Below are positions 1 to 7,217 of a DNA stretch of 9,976 nucleotides, piece by piece. Each line of letters starts with the position of its first letter. Position 1 is the first letter of the stretch. Position numbers and translations under genes: made by a program. Below the pieces are notes generated by a model that saw nothing but the letters and a program-made list of their open reading frames with translations, searched no databases and was not told where the DNA came from. The stretch comes from an uncultured Bacilli bacterium (GTDB lineage: Bacteria > Bacillota_I > Bacilli_A > RF39 > UBA660). The stretch spans positions 1-9,976 of the forward strand of contig CAPZYV010000029.1 in assembly GCA_948750805.1 (NCBI GenBank), written 5' to 3'.

Positions 1-68
1 ACTGGGCTTTTACTTTTCTTAGTTTTACTTTTTCTGTTTTTCTTAACTAATTGATTAATTGTTGGCAT
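1..68 (-). CDS. rpsL: 30S ribosomal protein S12, N-terminal fragment (cut by window edge)
   Basis: The first 22 codons of S12, a 30S protein at the decoding centre that affects accuracy and is a streptomycin-resistance locus. The translated start, MPTINQLVKKNRKSKTKKSK followed by SPV, matches the highly conserved S12 N-terminus (MPTINQLVR..R....KSKSP). The rest lies beyond position 1. The ATG at 66-68 is fixed by a near-perfect Shine-Dalgarno, GGAGGGAGG at 76-84, seven bases upstream. In Firmicutes rpsL usually opens the str operon (rpsL-rpsG-fusA-tuf); those genes would lie off the left edge and cannot be seen. Confidence 0.95.
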   Translation of the reverse strand, partial: MPTINQLVKKNRKSKTKKSKSP

Positions 69-161
69 TAATTTTCCTCCCTCCTAATTAACACACATCC
101 TGGTGTATCAGATATTCCATTAAATTAGGCTCTATATACATAGAACCACAATTTAAAATAC
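69..161 (-). promoter_or_regulatory. Foldable 5' leader of rpsL (possible S12 autoregulatory leader)
   Basis: About 93 nt between the predicted start site (near 161) and the rpsL ATG. Three pairings are visible: a hairpin at 128-147 (GGTTCTAT, loop GTAT, ATAGAGCC; one G-U pair), a hairpin at 91-108 (ATACAC, six-base loop, GTGTGT; one G-U), and a 7-bp helix CCTAATT (129-123) with AATTAGG (89-83) that encloses the second hairpin. The long helix competes with the first hairpin for bases 128-129 and takes in the upstream edge of the Shine-Dalgarno at 83-84. That arrangement would suit translational control, but the regulatory role is inference. I did not identify a catalogued leader family. Confidence 0.4.
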
Positions 162-167
162 GAAAAT

Positions 168-197
168 ACTATACCATTTATAGTTTATGTTTGTCAA
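168..197 (-). promoter_or_regulatory. Sigma-A-type promoter for rpsL, extended -10
   Basis: On the minus strand: -35 TTGACA (197-192), 18-base spacer, -10 TATAGT (173-168) preceded by TGG, an extended -10 (TGn). Predicted start near 161. It lies in the gap after the kinase gene, so rpsL need not depend on upstream transcription. Confidence 0.75.
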
Positions 198-210
198 GCA
201 TTTTAATGCT
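197..210. repeat. Inverted repeat abutting the rpsL -35 box
   Basis: AGCATT-TT-AATGCT: perfect 6-bp arms with a 2-bp centre. Its left end shares base 197 with the rpsL -35 hexamer. It could be an operator half-site pair or chance in AT-rich DNA. No U-tract follows on either strand, so it is not an intrinsic terminator. Confidence 0.35.
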
Positions 211-273
211 ATTTTAAAACATTATTGTCTTACTCTATCTCTTCATATTCTTAATTCTACACACTACTTCTTA

Positions 274-1317
274 TTAAAAACTAAGTATTCGTTTAAAAGC
301 TTCTTGTCGGTCTTTTAAAACCATATTTATGTAATTCAAATCTCCAGCTGAAAGCACTACAGGGCAATCCTTAGCATTAAACTCTTCTAATATCTTACGA
401 TATTCATCATCATAAGCTAATCTTTCTAATAACGGTTTACAAACCACTGGATAATCAGAATATAAAGATAATAAATTAGGGTCTAAACCACAAAAATCTT
501 TTTGAACTTGTTCTATTTCATTTTCTTTCATGTTTAGAAAATTTACATCTTCATCATATGGAAACAATGGCATCCATAATTGTCCCTTTTGATAAGCCAT
601 AACATCTCTATGGTCAATGCCTAAAATTCGTTCGCTATCAAATACAACATTGGGCATAAACCCAGTTAATAAATCTATATCTCTTTCATCATCATGAATA
701 GTACAATCACTTAAACCAGCAATTTTTTTAGGGCGTAATCTATCTGTATAAAAAACACCATCTAAAGCAGGTACTTGAAAAGCTATATTATTGGGATTAC
801 GGTCAACTTGAACTGTAAAAGCATCACTAATAAATAATTTAATTAAAAACAATTCATTAGCATTATACTCGTCATGAGCAAGATAATCTTTAAAAAAAGT
901 TAATAAACTTTTTAAATTATACTCACCACCATATGCTACAAAATCAGATATTTCTGGATTCATTAATTCACTAATCAAATAATGATTATAATTAGGATTT
1001 TGAAAATTTTCTGAAAGTAGTCCACATTTTGTTACTTCATCAGCTTGAGAAATATTAGGTCCTTCCGTTCTAACATATGCCAAATGATATTCCAAAGATT
1101 GCAACCCCATTATTTTACTAGCAAACATACTAAAGAAAAATTCTGAAAATAATCGAAAATCATTTCTAACTTTAAAATAATTTAGTTTTCCATCAATTTC
1201 ATACCATGTTGATTTTTCTCTTAAAAGTGTTTCATTAATAGCCACTCTATTTTTCAGCTCTTTTAAAGGTACTATTTTACTTCTATAGTGTGGTATAAGC
1301 GCATCATTAAGCCTCAT
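274..1317 (-). CDS. HipA/CtkA-like protein kinase (tentative)
   Basis: A 347-residue cytoplasmic protein with no signal or membrane segment. The N-terminal part resembles HipA-like kinases of Firmicutes: WYEIDGKLNYFK (38-49, K49 a candidate ATP-binding lysine), FSEFFFSMFASKIMGLQSLEY (57-77) and GLLSENF (99-105). The clearest motif is the catalytic loop ISDAFTVQVDRNPNN, with D172 and N177 spaced like D309 and N314 of E. coli HipA. PLFPYDED (250-257) may hold the second metal ligand, D255, but the gap from the loop is about 75 residues, longer than in HipA, so an insertion or wrong alignment is possible. A strong GGAGG site precedes the ATG and a private promoter lies just upstream. No HipB-like HTH gene is adjacent, so a toxin role is unproven. 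No terminator is visible before the rpsL promoter. Substrate unknown. Confidence 0.6.
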   Translation of the reverse strand: MRLNDALIPHYRSKIVPLKELKNRVAINETLLREKSTWYEIDGKLNYFKVRNDFRLFSEFFFSMFASKIMGLQSLEYHLAYVRTEGPNISQADEVTKCGLLSENFQNPNYNHYLISELMNPEISDFVAYGGEYNLKSLLTFFKDYLAHDEYNANELFLIKLFISDAFTVQVDRNPNNIAFQVPALDGVFYTDRLRPKKIAGLSDCTIHDDERDIDLLTGFMPNVVFDSERILGIDHRDVMAYQKGQLWMPLFPYDEDVNFLNMKENEIEQVQKDFCGLDPNLLSLYSDYPVVCKPLLERLAYDDEYRKILEEFNAKDCPVVLSAGDLNYINMVLKDRQEAFKRILSF

Positions 1318-1342
1318 AAAACCCCTCCGTTTTTTAGCTAAT

Positions 1343-1371
1343 ATATTAACAAATTTTTACTACATTGTCAA
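1343..1371 (-). promoter_or_regulatory. Promoter for the HipA-like kinase gene
   Basis: Minus strand: -35 TTGACA (1371-1366), 17-base spacer, -10 TAATAT (1348-1343, four of six consensus bases). Predicted start near 1336, giving a leader of about 20 nt that carries the CGGAGGGG ribosome binding site. The kinase is therefore probably transcribed separately from the 509-aa gene upstream. Confidence 0.6.
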
Positions 1372-1391
1372 TATTTACAATAATTCACTAC

Positions 1392-2921
1392 TTATAAAAT
1401 AAGTTCTCGTATTTTCTTTAAATTCATTTCTGGAGCCTTATAATTATCACCTAAAACATACATCATATTTTTATTTTGTCTTCCCAGTTTATTAAGCTCT
1501 CGAATTAGCAATTCTAAATTCTGATAATTTTCTTCTAATGCTAAAGATACTAAAGTGCTTTTATCCATAAAAGGAACATTTTCATTAGTCAGTAATCTAG
1601 CATATAAAAAATATTTACTAGCATATAATCTATGTACCATATATATGTCCCTATAATCATTTAAAATACCTATAGCACTTTTAAATTCTAAATCACTATA
1701 ATAAAAAGCATTAGGATGAGTAACAAAACCAGCTAATTCATTAACTTGAAATAAATTATTAGCATTTAATATTATATTAATTATATAACCTAATCTGAAT
1801 ATATCATCAGCATATTTCTCCTGATTATATATTCCTATTAAACAATCTAATTTTGCTCTAAGTAGTTCTTTTTCTCTTTCATCTTTACTAGCCTCTAATT
1901 TCGAAACTAATAGCACTATAATATTTATAGCTTCTTCAAAATCAACTAAATTTAATTTGCCTAATACAGCCGAAATTGAAGCTAATTCTATATATTTACT
2001 ATTACCTCTATTTAAAGCTATTTTTTCTTTTGAAGAAGATACATTATGATTTTTTAAAGCTGCACTTAAAAAGATATTATCACTATTTAAAATCTCATCA
2101 AGTACAGATTTATAACTATCACTATCAAGTTTTCTTAATTCTAAATTATAAACCACCATAAAAATATCAATATGAAAAGCTAATTCTAATTCCGAAAAAT
2201 TAAAAGTAAAAATTTTATTTTGCGAAAAATTTGAAATTTTTAAATAATAAGCTAAAGCTATTTTTTTATAATTTAAAGGTAAATCTGAACCTAAAAGCTT
2301 ATATATTAAATACCATTTAGCATTATCAAAACATATTCTAACTACTTTTTCATAATCACTTATATCTAATTCATTAACTAATTCATTATTTAAAATAAAT
2401 AAAATACAATCTAATTCTTCCCTACTTCTTTGATAATTAATTTTACTATTTAAAGCCACATTAATAACAAGCCTAACTTTATCATTATTTAATATATTTC
2501 TTTGGATTAATAAGAGTAAGAAATCATAAGAAGAATAATGCATATTAGAATCTAAAATATCTTTAATAATTTTATATTCATCAGAAAAACTAAAAGAATC
2601 CATAATAATATATAAAACTATTTTTATTTTTTTAAATATAACAACATCTGTGCTACTTCTTAATAAATTATTAATTATATCTAAAATCTCTCCAATATAA
2701 TCTTTTTTCCAAACTTGTTCATTTAATACAAACTTTTTTAAGCTTTCCAAATCATTATCAAGTTTAAATTTTTTAGCATATAAAAGGATAAATTCTAAAG
2801 CACTATCTAAAATTGTTAAATCCATTTCATAATAAAACATTTGCCTTATTAAATCTAAAACATTTTCATCTATTTTGCTATTTAGTAAATCTTTATGTTT
2901 TTCTAATACTACTTCATCCAT
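1392..2921 (-). CDS. Unrecognised all-helical 509-aa protein
   Basis: I do not recognise a family. The protein is predicted almost wholly alpha-helical: successive amphipathic helices rich in Leu, Ile, Asn, Lys and Glu, with no signal peptide, no convincing membrane span and no evident catalytic motif. The layout suggests a helical-repeat (HEAT/TPR-like) scaffold, but I could not define a repeat unit. I chose the ATG at 2919-2921 because GGGGGA sits just upstream (2926-2931); the frame can be extended four codons to a TTG at 2933, but that would put the ribosome-binding G-run inside the gene. It is visibly more AT-rich than the ribosomal genes. It follows its own putative promoter and the lipoprotein terminator. 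The HipA-like kinase gene follows 74 bp downstream and has its own promoter, so a functional link is only suggested by proximity. Confidence 0.8.
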   Translation of the reverse strand: MDEVVLEKHKDLLNSKIDENVLDLIRQMFYYEMDLTILDSALEFILLYAKKFKLDNDLESLKKFVLNEQVWKKDYIGEILDIINNLLRSSTDVVIFKKIKIVLYIIMDSFSFSDEYKIIKDILDSNMHYSSYDFLLLLIQRNILNNDKVRLVINVALNSKINYQRSREELDCILFILNNELVNELDISDYEKVVRICFDNAKWYLIYKLLGSDLPLNYKKIALAYYLKISNFSQNKIFTFNFSELELAFHIDIFMVVYNLELRKLDSDSYKSVLDEILNSDNIFLSAALKNHNVSSSKEKIALNRGNSKYIELASISAVLGKLNLVDFEEAINIIVLLVSKLEASKDEREKELLRAKLDCLIGIYNQEKYADDIFRLGYIINIILNANNLFQVNELAGFVTHPNAFYYSDLEFKSAIGILNDYRDIYMVHRLYASKYFLYARLLTNENVPFMDKSTLVSLALEENYQNLELLIRELNKLGRQNKNMMYVLGDNYKAPEMNLKKIRELIL

Positions 2922-2954
2922 AACTTCCCCCAAAAAGCATAATATACTAACTTT

Positions 2955-2969
2955 ATTATAAGTATATCA
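2955..2969 (-). promoter_or_regulatory. Possible -10 region for the 509-aa gene
   Basis: Two overlapping candidates on the minus strand: an extended -10 TGA-TATACT (2969-2961) and TATAAT (2960-2955). Neither has a good -35. The position, between the lipoprotein terminator and the start codon, supports a promoter here. Confidence 0.35.
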
Positions 2970-2983
2970 TAATAAATCAAAAG

Positions 2984-3005
2984 AAAAAAGCAGATTTCTC
3001 TACTT
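2984..3005 (-). terminator. Intrinsic terminator overlapping the lipoprotein stop codon
   Basis: Minus-strand RNA: AAGTAGA (3005-2999), GAAA tetraloop, TCTGCTT (2994-2988), 7 bp with one G-U pair, running into a U-run that ends at 2984. The TAG stop (3002-3000) lies in the 5' arm and loop edge. A GNRA loop, short stem and U-run make it a plausible compact terminator. Confidence 0.6.
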
Positions 3006-3461
3006 ATTCTTACATACAGCACCAGCAGTATTATATAAATTGGTTACATCATTAAGCTTAATTTTACCATTTTTTATTATTTGACTATTATTTGAATCTA
3101 TTTCTATTAATTTATTCATATCAATCTTGGCATAATAAATATCTGTTTTATTCGTTAAGGTATCTCCTTCAATATTAACACTATAATTATAATGTTCAAC
3201 ATCTTTATAGGGAGCATAAATTTCTTCCGCTGTCGCTTTAAATTTATTTAAATAATCACTATCTTTTGAAATAATCTTTTCTATTGTTTCTATTCTTAAA
3301 ACTATTCCATTTTTAGAAGTAACTTTATAATTAAAATCAACTTTTACTCCTTCCTGTGCATATCCTGTTCTAACACACTCGGTTACAATTTCTTTTTCTT
3401 TACATCCCATTAAAGTCAAACTTGCTAAAGCAACAATGCTTAATTTAATAGCTTTTCTCAT
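3000..3461 (-). CDS. YehR/DUF1307-like lipoprotein
   Basis: A 153-residue lipoprotein: positively charged start (MRKAIK), hydrophobic segment, then lipobox L17-M18-G19-C20, so it should be cut and lipidated at C20 and held on the outer face of the membrane. The mature domain follows the plan of the YehR/DUF1307 family as I recall it: early strands (FNYKVTSKNGIVLRIE), a central Y-rich segment (EIYAPYKDVEHYNYSV), then IDMNKL and a closing NGKIKLNDVTNLYNTAG helix. Family function is unknown. C29 and C150 are the only cysteines in the mature part besides C20 and could form a disulfide. AAAGGTG supports the start. Its stop codon lies inside its terminator. The 333-aa gene lies 62 bp upstream on the same strand. 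Confidence 0.75.
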   Translation of the reverse strand: MRKAIKLSIVALASLTLMGCKEKEIVTECVRTGYAQEGVKVDFNYKVTSKNGIVLRIETIEKIISKDSDYLNKFKATAEEIYAPYKDVEHYNYSVNIEGDTLTNKTDIYYAKIDMNKLIEIDSNNSQIIKNGKIKLNDVTNLYNTAGAVCKNK

Positions 3462-3488
3462 AAACTCGCACCTTTCTTCTATTAATAT

Positions 3489-3494
3489 ATTATA
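3489..3494 (-). promoter_or_regulatory. Possible -10 box for the lipoprotein gene
   Basis: TATAAT on the minus strand in the 62-bp gap after the 333-aa gene, about 28 bases before the ATG. No good -35 is present (TTATAA at a 17-base spacing). In such AT-rich DNA this could be chance, and the lipoprotein may instead be read from the upstream promoter. Confidence 0.3.
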
Positions 3495-3523
3495 CTAATA
3501 TTTAAATGTTTTTATAAAGAAAC

Positions 3524-4525
3524 TTATTCTAAAAATTTCATCTCTTTACTTCCAAAATATAATTCTTTTAGTTCTCTAACTCTTCCTTTATATTTAATTG
3601 GTTCTTTTTTTAAACCTAATAAAGCTTCTATTTCTGCATCAGTATAATTACCTAAACTAGTATTTATAATACTATCTAATAGTGATACATCTCCTACCGT
3701 TAAAAATTCCCGAATATTACTTATTGTTTTAAAAGTACTAGAATCATATTCTTGCATTAATGCTCCAATCTGTGGTATTATTCCTCGTCCACAATTACCA
3801 TACATTGGATTATAATCCACTTTTTCAACCTCTTCTCGTTTTGATTCAGTTTCTAATCCCTTTTGTTCTTGTAAATGTACTACTATCATGGTTGAATAAT
3901 TTTCACAACAAAGAAATGATGTCAGCAAATGATAAGGATAGCCTTCGCCACTTATAAATTGACCTTCTTTTATTTCATGGCGCATAAAAGAACCTGATAA
4001 AGCAAAAGGTGAAATAGTAATATTTTCTTCCGTATCATTATTAATAAGTGTTAACATAAATAAAGCTCCATTTAACTGAGTTTTTAAATACATAACTGGA
4101 TTACCATTTACTAAATATTGTATGTTATGCCTTGCTAAAACACCCGTGCCAAATTCATCATCAATAGACGCACTAATAATGCATAACCCCTGAAGTTTTT
4201 CCTGACCATTTTTTATAACTTCATAATTTATATTAGTATTCCAATTTGCTGTTCTGGGATTTCCTATTGATTCTATATCTCTAGTTACACTAGCACTTTC
4301 TATTTTATAACTAGCATTAATAATTCCCATATCTGATATAGCTTGAATATTAATACTATCTTCTAAACAATTTATTGTGCCTACTTCCTGCATATCATCA
4401 TCTACTACTGGCAAAATATCACCAGCTTCAACACTAAATTTTTCAAGCACTCCTAATTTAAACATATTTAAAAATACTATAGCTGCTCTTAAATTTTTAT
4501 CATAATTTAATTTTTGTCTACTCAT
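3524..4525 (-). CDS. Unrecognised 333-aa cytoplasmic protein
   Basis: I cannot assign a family. There is no signal peptide, lipobox or membrane span, so it is probably cytoplasmic. A short helical start (10-30) is followed by a region of mainly predicted beta-strands (about 35-220) with conserved-looking stretches such as NPRTANWNTNINYEV (89-103) and SGEGYPYHLLTSFLCCENY (192-210, with adjacent C206-C207). It ends in a linker and a charged helical tail (255-333). AGGAGA six bases before the ATG fixes the start, and an extended -10 lies upstream. It is divergent from the ABC transporter gene with 123 bp between start codons, so the two could share regulators; that is inference. A translated-database or structure search would be needed to go further. 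Confidence 0.8.
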   Translation of the reverse strand: MSRQKLNYDKNLRAAIVFLNMFKLGVLEKFSVEAGDILPVVDDDMQEVGTINCLEDSINIQAISDMGIINASYKIESASVTRDIESIGNPRTANWNTNINYEVIKNGQEKLQGLCIISASIDDEFGTGVLARHNIQYLVNGNPVMYLKTQLNGALFMLTLINNDTEENITISPFALSGSFMRHEIKEGQFISGEGYPYHLLTSFLCCENYSTMIVVHLQEQKGLETESKREEVEKVDYNPMYGNCGRGIIPQIGALMQEYDSSTFKTISNIREFLTVGDVSLLDSIINTSLGNYTDAEIEALLGLKKEPIKYKGRVRELKELYFGSKEMKFLE

Positions 4526-4549
4526 TTTAAGTCTCCTAAATATATATAA

Positions 4550-4558
4550 ATTATATCA
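4550..4558 (-). promoter_or_regulatory. Extended -10 promoter of the 333-aa gene
   Basis: Minus strand TGA-TATAAT (4558-4550): a perfect -10 with the TGn extension, about 25 bases ahead of the ATG. The -35 is poor, as is common with extended -10 promoters. The plus-strand ABC promoter lies 30 bp away, forming a divergent pair. Confidence 0.55.
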
Positions 4559-4587
4559 AAAGAAAAACTTAAAGTATAGTAAAATAA

Positions 4588-4616
4588 TTGACTAATTTAA
4601 TCTAAAGTCATATAAT
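4588..4616 (+). promoter_or_regulatory. Sigma-A-type promoter of the ABC transporter gene
   Basis: TTGACT (4588-4593), 17-base spacer, TATAAT (4611-4616): eleven of twelve consensus bases. Predicted start near 4623. That leaves under ten bases before the ATG at 4631 but about 26 before the ATG at 4649, which supports the latter as the true start. Confidence 0.8.
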
Positions 4617-4648
4617 TTTTATATACCTAAATGGTAAGAAAGGATATT

Positions 4649-7195
4649 ATGTTAGAACTAAAAAAAATTGTTAAAAAGTACTTAACAGGTACAAATAGTG
4701 TAAGTGCCCTAAAAGGCATTGATTTAAAATTTCGTGAGTCTGAGTTTGTAAGTATTTTAGGTCAATCTGGATGTGGTAAAACAACACTTTTAAATATTAT
4801 TGGGGGTCTAGATAATTATACTAGTGGGGATTTAATAATTAATGGTAAATCCACGAAAAATTTTAAAGATAAAGATTGGGATAATTATCGTAATCATCGT
4901 GTCGGTTTTGTTTTTCAAAATTATAATTTAATCCCTCATCAAACAGTACTTGCTAATGTTGAACTTGCTTTAACTTTAGCTGGTGTAAGTAAAATAGAAC
5001 GAAGAAAAAGAGCAATTAAAGCTTTAAAGGATGTTGGTTTAGGTGACCAAATAAATAAAAAGCCTAATATGATGAGTGGAGGCCAAATGCAAAGAGTTGC
5101 TATTGCTCGAGCTCTAGTATCAAACCCTGATATTTTACTCGCTGATGAGCCAACAGGGGCCCTAGATTCTAAAACTAGTGTTCAAATAATGGAACTACTT
5201 AAAAGTATTGCAAAAGATAAATTAGTTATCATGGTAACTCATAACCCTGAATTAGCTGAAAGCTATTCTACTAGAATTATTAAACTCCTAGATGGTAAAG
5301 TAATAGATGATTCTAATCCTTATCATGAAGAAGAAAAAGAAAACGTAAAAAGTAATTTAGGCAAAACTAATATGTCATTTAAAACTGCTTTATCGCTAAG
5401 TTTAAATAACTTATTAACTAAAAAAGGAAGAACTATCCTTACATCATTTGCTGGGTCAATTGGTATTATTGGTATAGCCCTTATTTTATCTTTATCTAGT
5501 GGTATGCAAAAATATATTAATAAAGTGGAAGAAGATACTCTTTCGAGTTATCCAATAACGTTACAAGAAACAACAATGGATACAGGCGCCTTATTAAATG
5601 CTGCAACTAGTGAAAATGATAATAAAACTTATGATGATAATAAAATCCACTCTAGGAATGTTACTAGCTCTATGTTATCACTTATGAGTAGTGGTGCTAA
5701 AACTAATAACCTATATGAATTTAGAAAGTATTTAATCAATAATGAAGATAAATTTGCCAGTCATGTTAATGATATTCAATACTCATATAATTTAGATTTA
5801 AATATTTATAAAGAAAATAAAGATAATTATGCTTTAGTAAATCCTGACCAAATAATTGAAAAACTTGGAATGAATGATATGAATAACATGGGTGAACTTA
5901 TGGGTGGTGCTGCTACTAGCTATAATGCTTTTACTGAAATGTTAAATAATAAAGATTTATTAAAAGAACAATACGATATTTTAGCAGGTTCACTTCCTTC
6001 TAACTATAATGAAGTAGTATTATTAGTTAATAAAGATAATTGTATTAGTGATTATGCTCTATATGCTATAGGTATTTTAGATAGTAACGAATTAGTTGAA
6101 AAGTATAAAACTGTTTTAAATGGTGGTAAAGTTGAAGATTTGGAAGAATTATCATATACTTATGATGAATTATTAGAAAACAAATTCAAAGTTTTACTAA
6201 ACACTGATTACTATGAAAAAAAGGGTAAAATATGGGTAGATAAAAGAGAAGATGAAAAGTTTTTAAATAATAAACTTAAAAATGCTTTAGAACTTAAAGT
6301 TGTAGGCATAATTAAAGCTAAAGATGAAACTGTAACTGCCAATACTTATGGCGGAATCCTTTATACATCAGAATTAACTAAATATGTAATTGAGCAAATT
6401 AAGGAAAGTAAAATTGCTCAAGAACAATTAGCTAATGAAAAAATAAATGTTTTTACTAACAATGAATTTTCTGGTAAAGAATTTAATATGAACGACTTAA
6501 GTAAAGCTGAAAAAGCTTATTTAGCTTCTTTATCTCAAGAACAATTAGCTGAAGTAATTAAAAACTATCAAGAAAATGCTAATGCAACATATGAAGCTAA
6601 CTTAAAAAAATTAGGCATTGTTGATTTAGAGAAGCCAAGTATTATTAATATTTATGCTAAAGGATTTGATGATAAAGAAAGCGTAGCTGATTTAATTGAG
6701 GAATATAATAAAAATACAAGCGAAGAAAATAAAATAAGCTACACTGATTTTATCGCTGTAATGATGAGTGGGGTATCAAACATTATTAATATTATCAGTT
6801 ATGTCTTGATGTCATTTGTAAGTATATCTTTAATAGTATCATCTATTATGATTGGTATTATAACTTATATTTCTGTATTAGAAAGAACTAAAGAAATTGG
6901 TATTCTTCGTAGTATTGGTGCTAGTAAAAAAGATATATCTCGAGTATTCAATGCCGAAACTTTAATTGTTGGAGCTAGTGCTGGTGTATTAGGTATAGTT
7001 ATAACACTTATTATAAACATCCCAGTAAACATCGTTATTAAATCTATAACTGGCGTTAATAATATAGCAAGTCTTACAATTATAGGTGGTTTAATATTAA
7101 TATTTATTAGTATATTCTTGACTGTTATAGCAGGACTTATACCCGCAAAAATGGCCAGCAAAAAAGACCCAGTTGAGGCTCTTAGAACTGAATAA
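4649..7195 (+). CDS. Fused MacB/FtsX-type ABC transporter (ATPase-permease)
   Basis: An 848-residue single-chain half-transporter. The ATPase (1-220) is complete: Walker A GQSGCGKT (38-45), Q-loop VFQN (Q90), signature MSGGQ (142-146), Walker B ILLADE (162-167) and switch histidine H198 in THN. A charged linker leads to TM1 (about 264-285), an outside domain of roughly 430 residues, then three helices (about 716-742, 768-794, 807-831) with the FtsX-type segment LERTKEIGILRSIGAS. This is the type VII (MacB/LolCDE/FtsEX) plan, which acts by mechanotransmission. The outside domain is clearly larger than that of MacB as I recall it. Substrate unknown; no MacA-like adaptor or two-component pair is adjacent. 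AAAGGA supports the ATG at 4649, not the one at 4631. It is the only plus-strand gene, expressed alone from its own promoter. Confidence 0.9.
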   Translation: MLELKKIVKKYLTGTNSVSALKGIDLKFRESEFVSILGQSGCGKTTLLNIIGGLDNYTSGDLIINGKSTKNFKDKDWDNYRNHRVGFVFQNYNLIPHQTVLANVELALTLAGVSKIERRKRAIKALKDVGLGDQINKKPNMMSGGQMQRVAIARALVSNPDILLADEPTGALDSKTSVQIMELLKSIAKDKLVIMVTHNPELAESYSTRIIKLLDGKVIDDSNPYHEEEKENVKSNLGKTNMSFKTALSLSLNNLLTKKGRTILTSFAGSIGIIGIALILSLSSGMQKYINKVEEDTLSSYPITLQETTMDTGALLNAATSENDNKTYDDNKIHSRNVTSSMLSLMSSGAKTNNLYEFRKYLINNEDKFASHVNDIQYSYNLDLNIYKENKDNYALVNPDQIIEKLGMNDMNNMGELMGGAATSYNAFTEMLNNKDLLKEQYDILAGSLPSNYNEVVLLVNKDNCISDYALYAIGILDSNELVEKYKTVLNGGKVEDLEELSYTYDELLENKFKVLLNTDYYEKKGKIWVDKREDEKFLNNKLKNALELKVVGIIKAKDETVTANTYGGILYTSELTKYVIEQIKESKIAQEQLANEKINVFTNNEFSGKEFNMNDLSKAEKAYLASLSQEQLAEVIKNYQENANATYEANLKKLGIVDLEKPSIINIYAKGFDDKESVADLIEEYNKNTSEENKISYTDFIAVMMSGVSNIINIISYVLMSFVSISLIVSSIMIGIITYISVLERTKEIGILRSIGASKKDISRVFNAETLIVGASAGVLGIVITLIINIPVNIVIKSITGVNNIASLTIIGGLILIFISIFLTVIAGLIPAKMASKKDPVEALRTE

Positions 7196-7217
7196 AGATT
7201 GGAAATTCCAATCTTTT
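7194..7217. terminator. Shared bidirectional terminator between convergent genes
   Basis: AAAGATTGG (7194-7202), loop AAATT, CCAATCTTT (7208-7216), a perfect 9-bp stem. Plus-strand RNA continues TAATTTTTAT, a moderate U-tract; minus-strand RNA continues TTATT, weaker. The stem overlaps the ABC stop (7193-7195) at one end and the stop of the 118-aa gene (7216-7218) at the other, so one hairpin probably serves both. Confidence 0.65.

Noticed and set aside
197..210. AGCAT-type hairpin as a terminator for the kinase gene
   Set aside because: The stem is only 5-6 bp with a tiny loop and is followed by TTGACA, not a U-tract; listed as an inverted repeat instead.
1384..1402. Hairpin ACTTAT-TTT-ATAAGT at the end of the 509-aa gene as a terminator
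   Set aside because: The stem is all but one A-T pairs, the loop is minimal, and no U-tract follows on the minus strand.
274..2921. Classical HipBA toxin-antitoxin operon
   Set aside because: The upstream gene is a 509-aa helical protein, not a small helix-turn-helix HipB, and the kinase has its own promoter.
2922..2933. TTG start adding four residues to the 509-aa protein
   Set aside because: The added codons consist of the G-rich ribosome binding site itself, so the ATG at 2919-2921 is the better start.
4631..4648. Upstream ATG giving a six-residue longer ABC protein (MVRKDI...)
   Set aside because: No Shine-Dalgarno lies before it, and the predicted transcription start near 4623 leaves almost no leader; AAAGGA inside this stretch serves the ATG at 4649, where the family-typical ATPase start begins.
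6865..7161. Open frame of 98 codons on the minus strand inside the ABC gene
   Set aside because: It lies wholly within a well-supported permease domain, and its hydrophobic product mirrors membrane-helix codons read in reverse.
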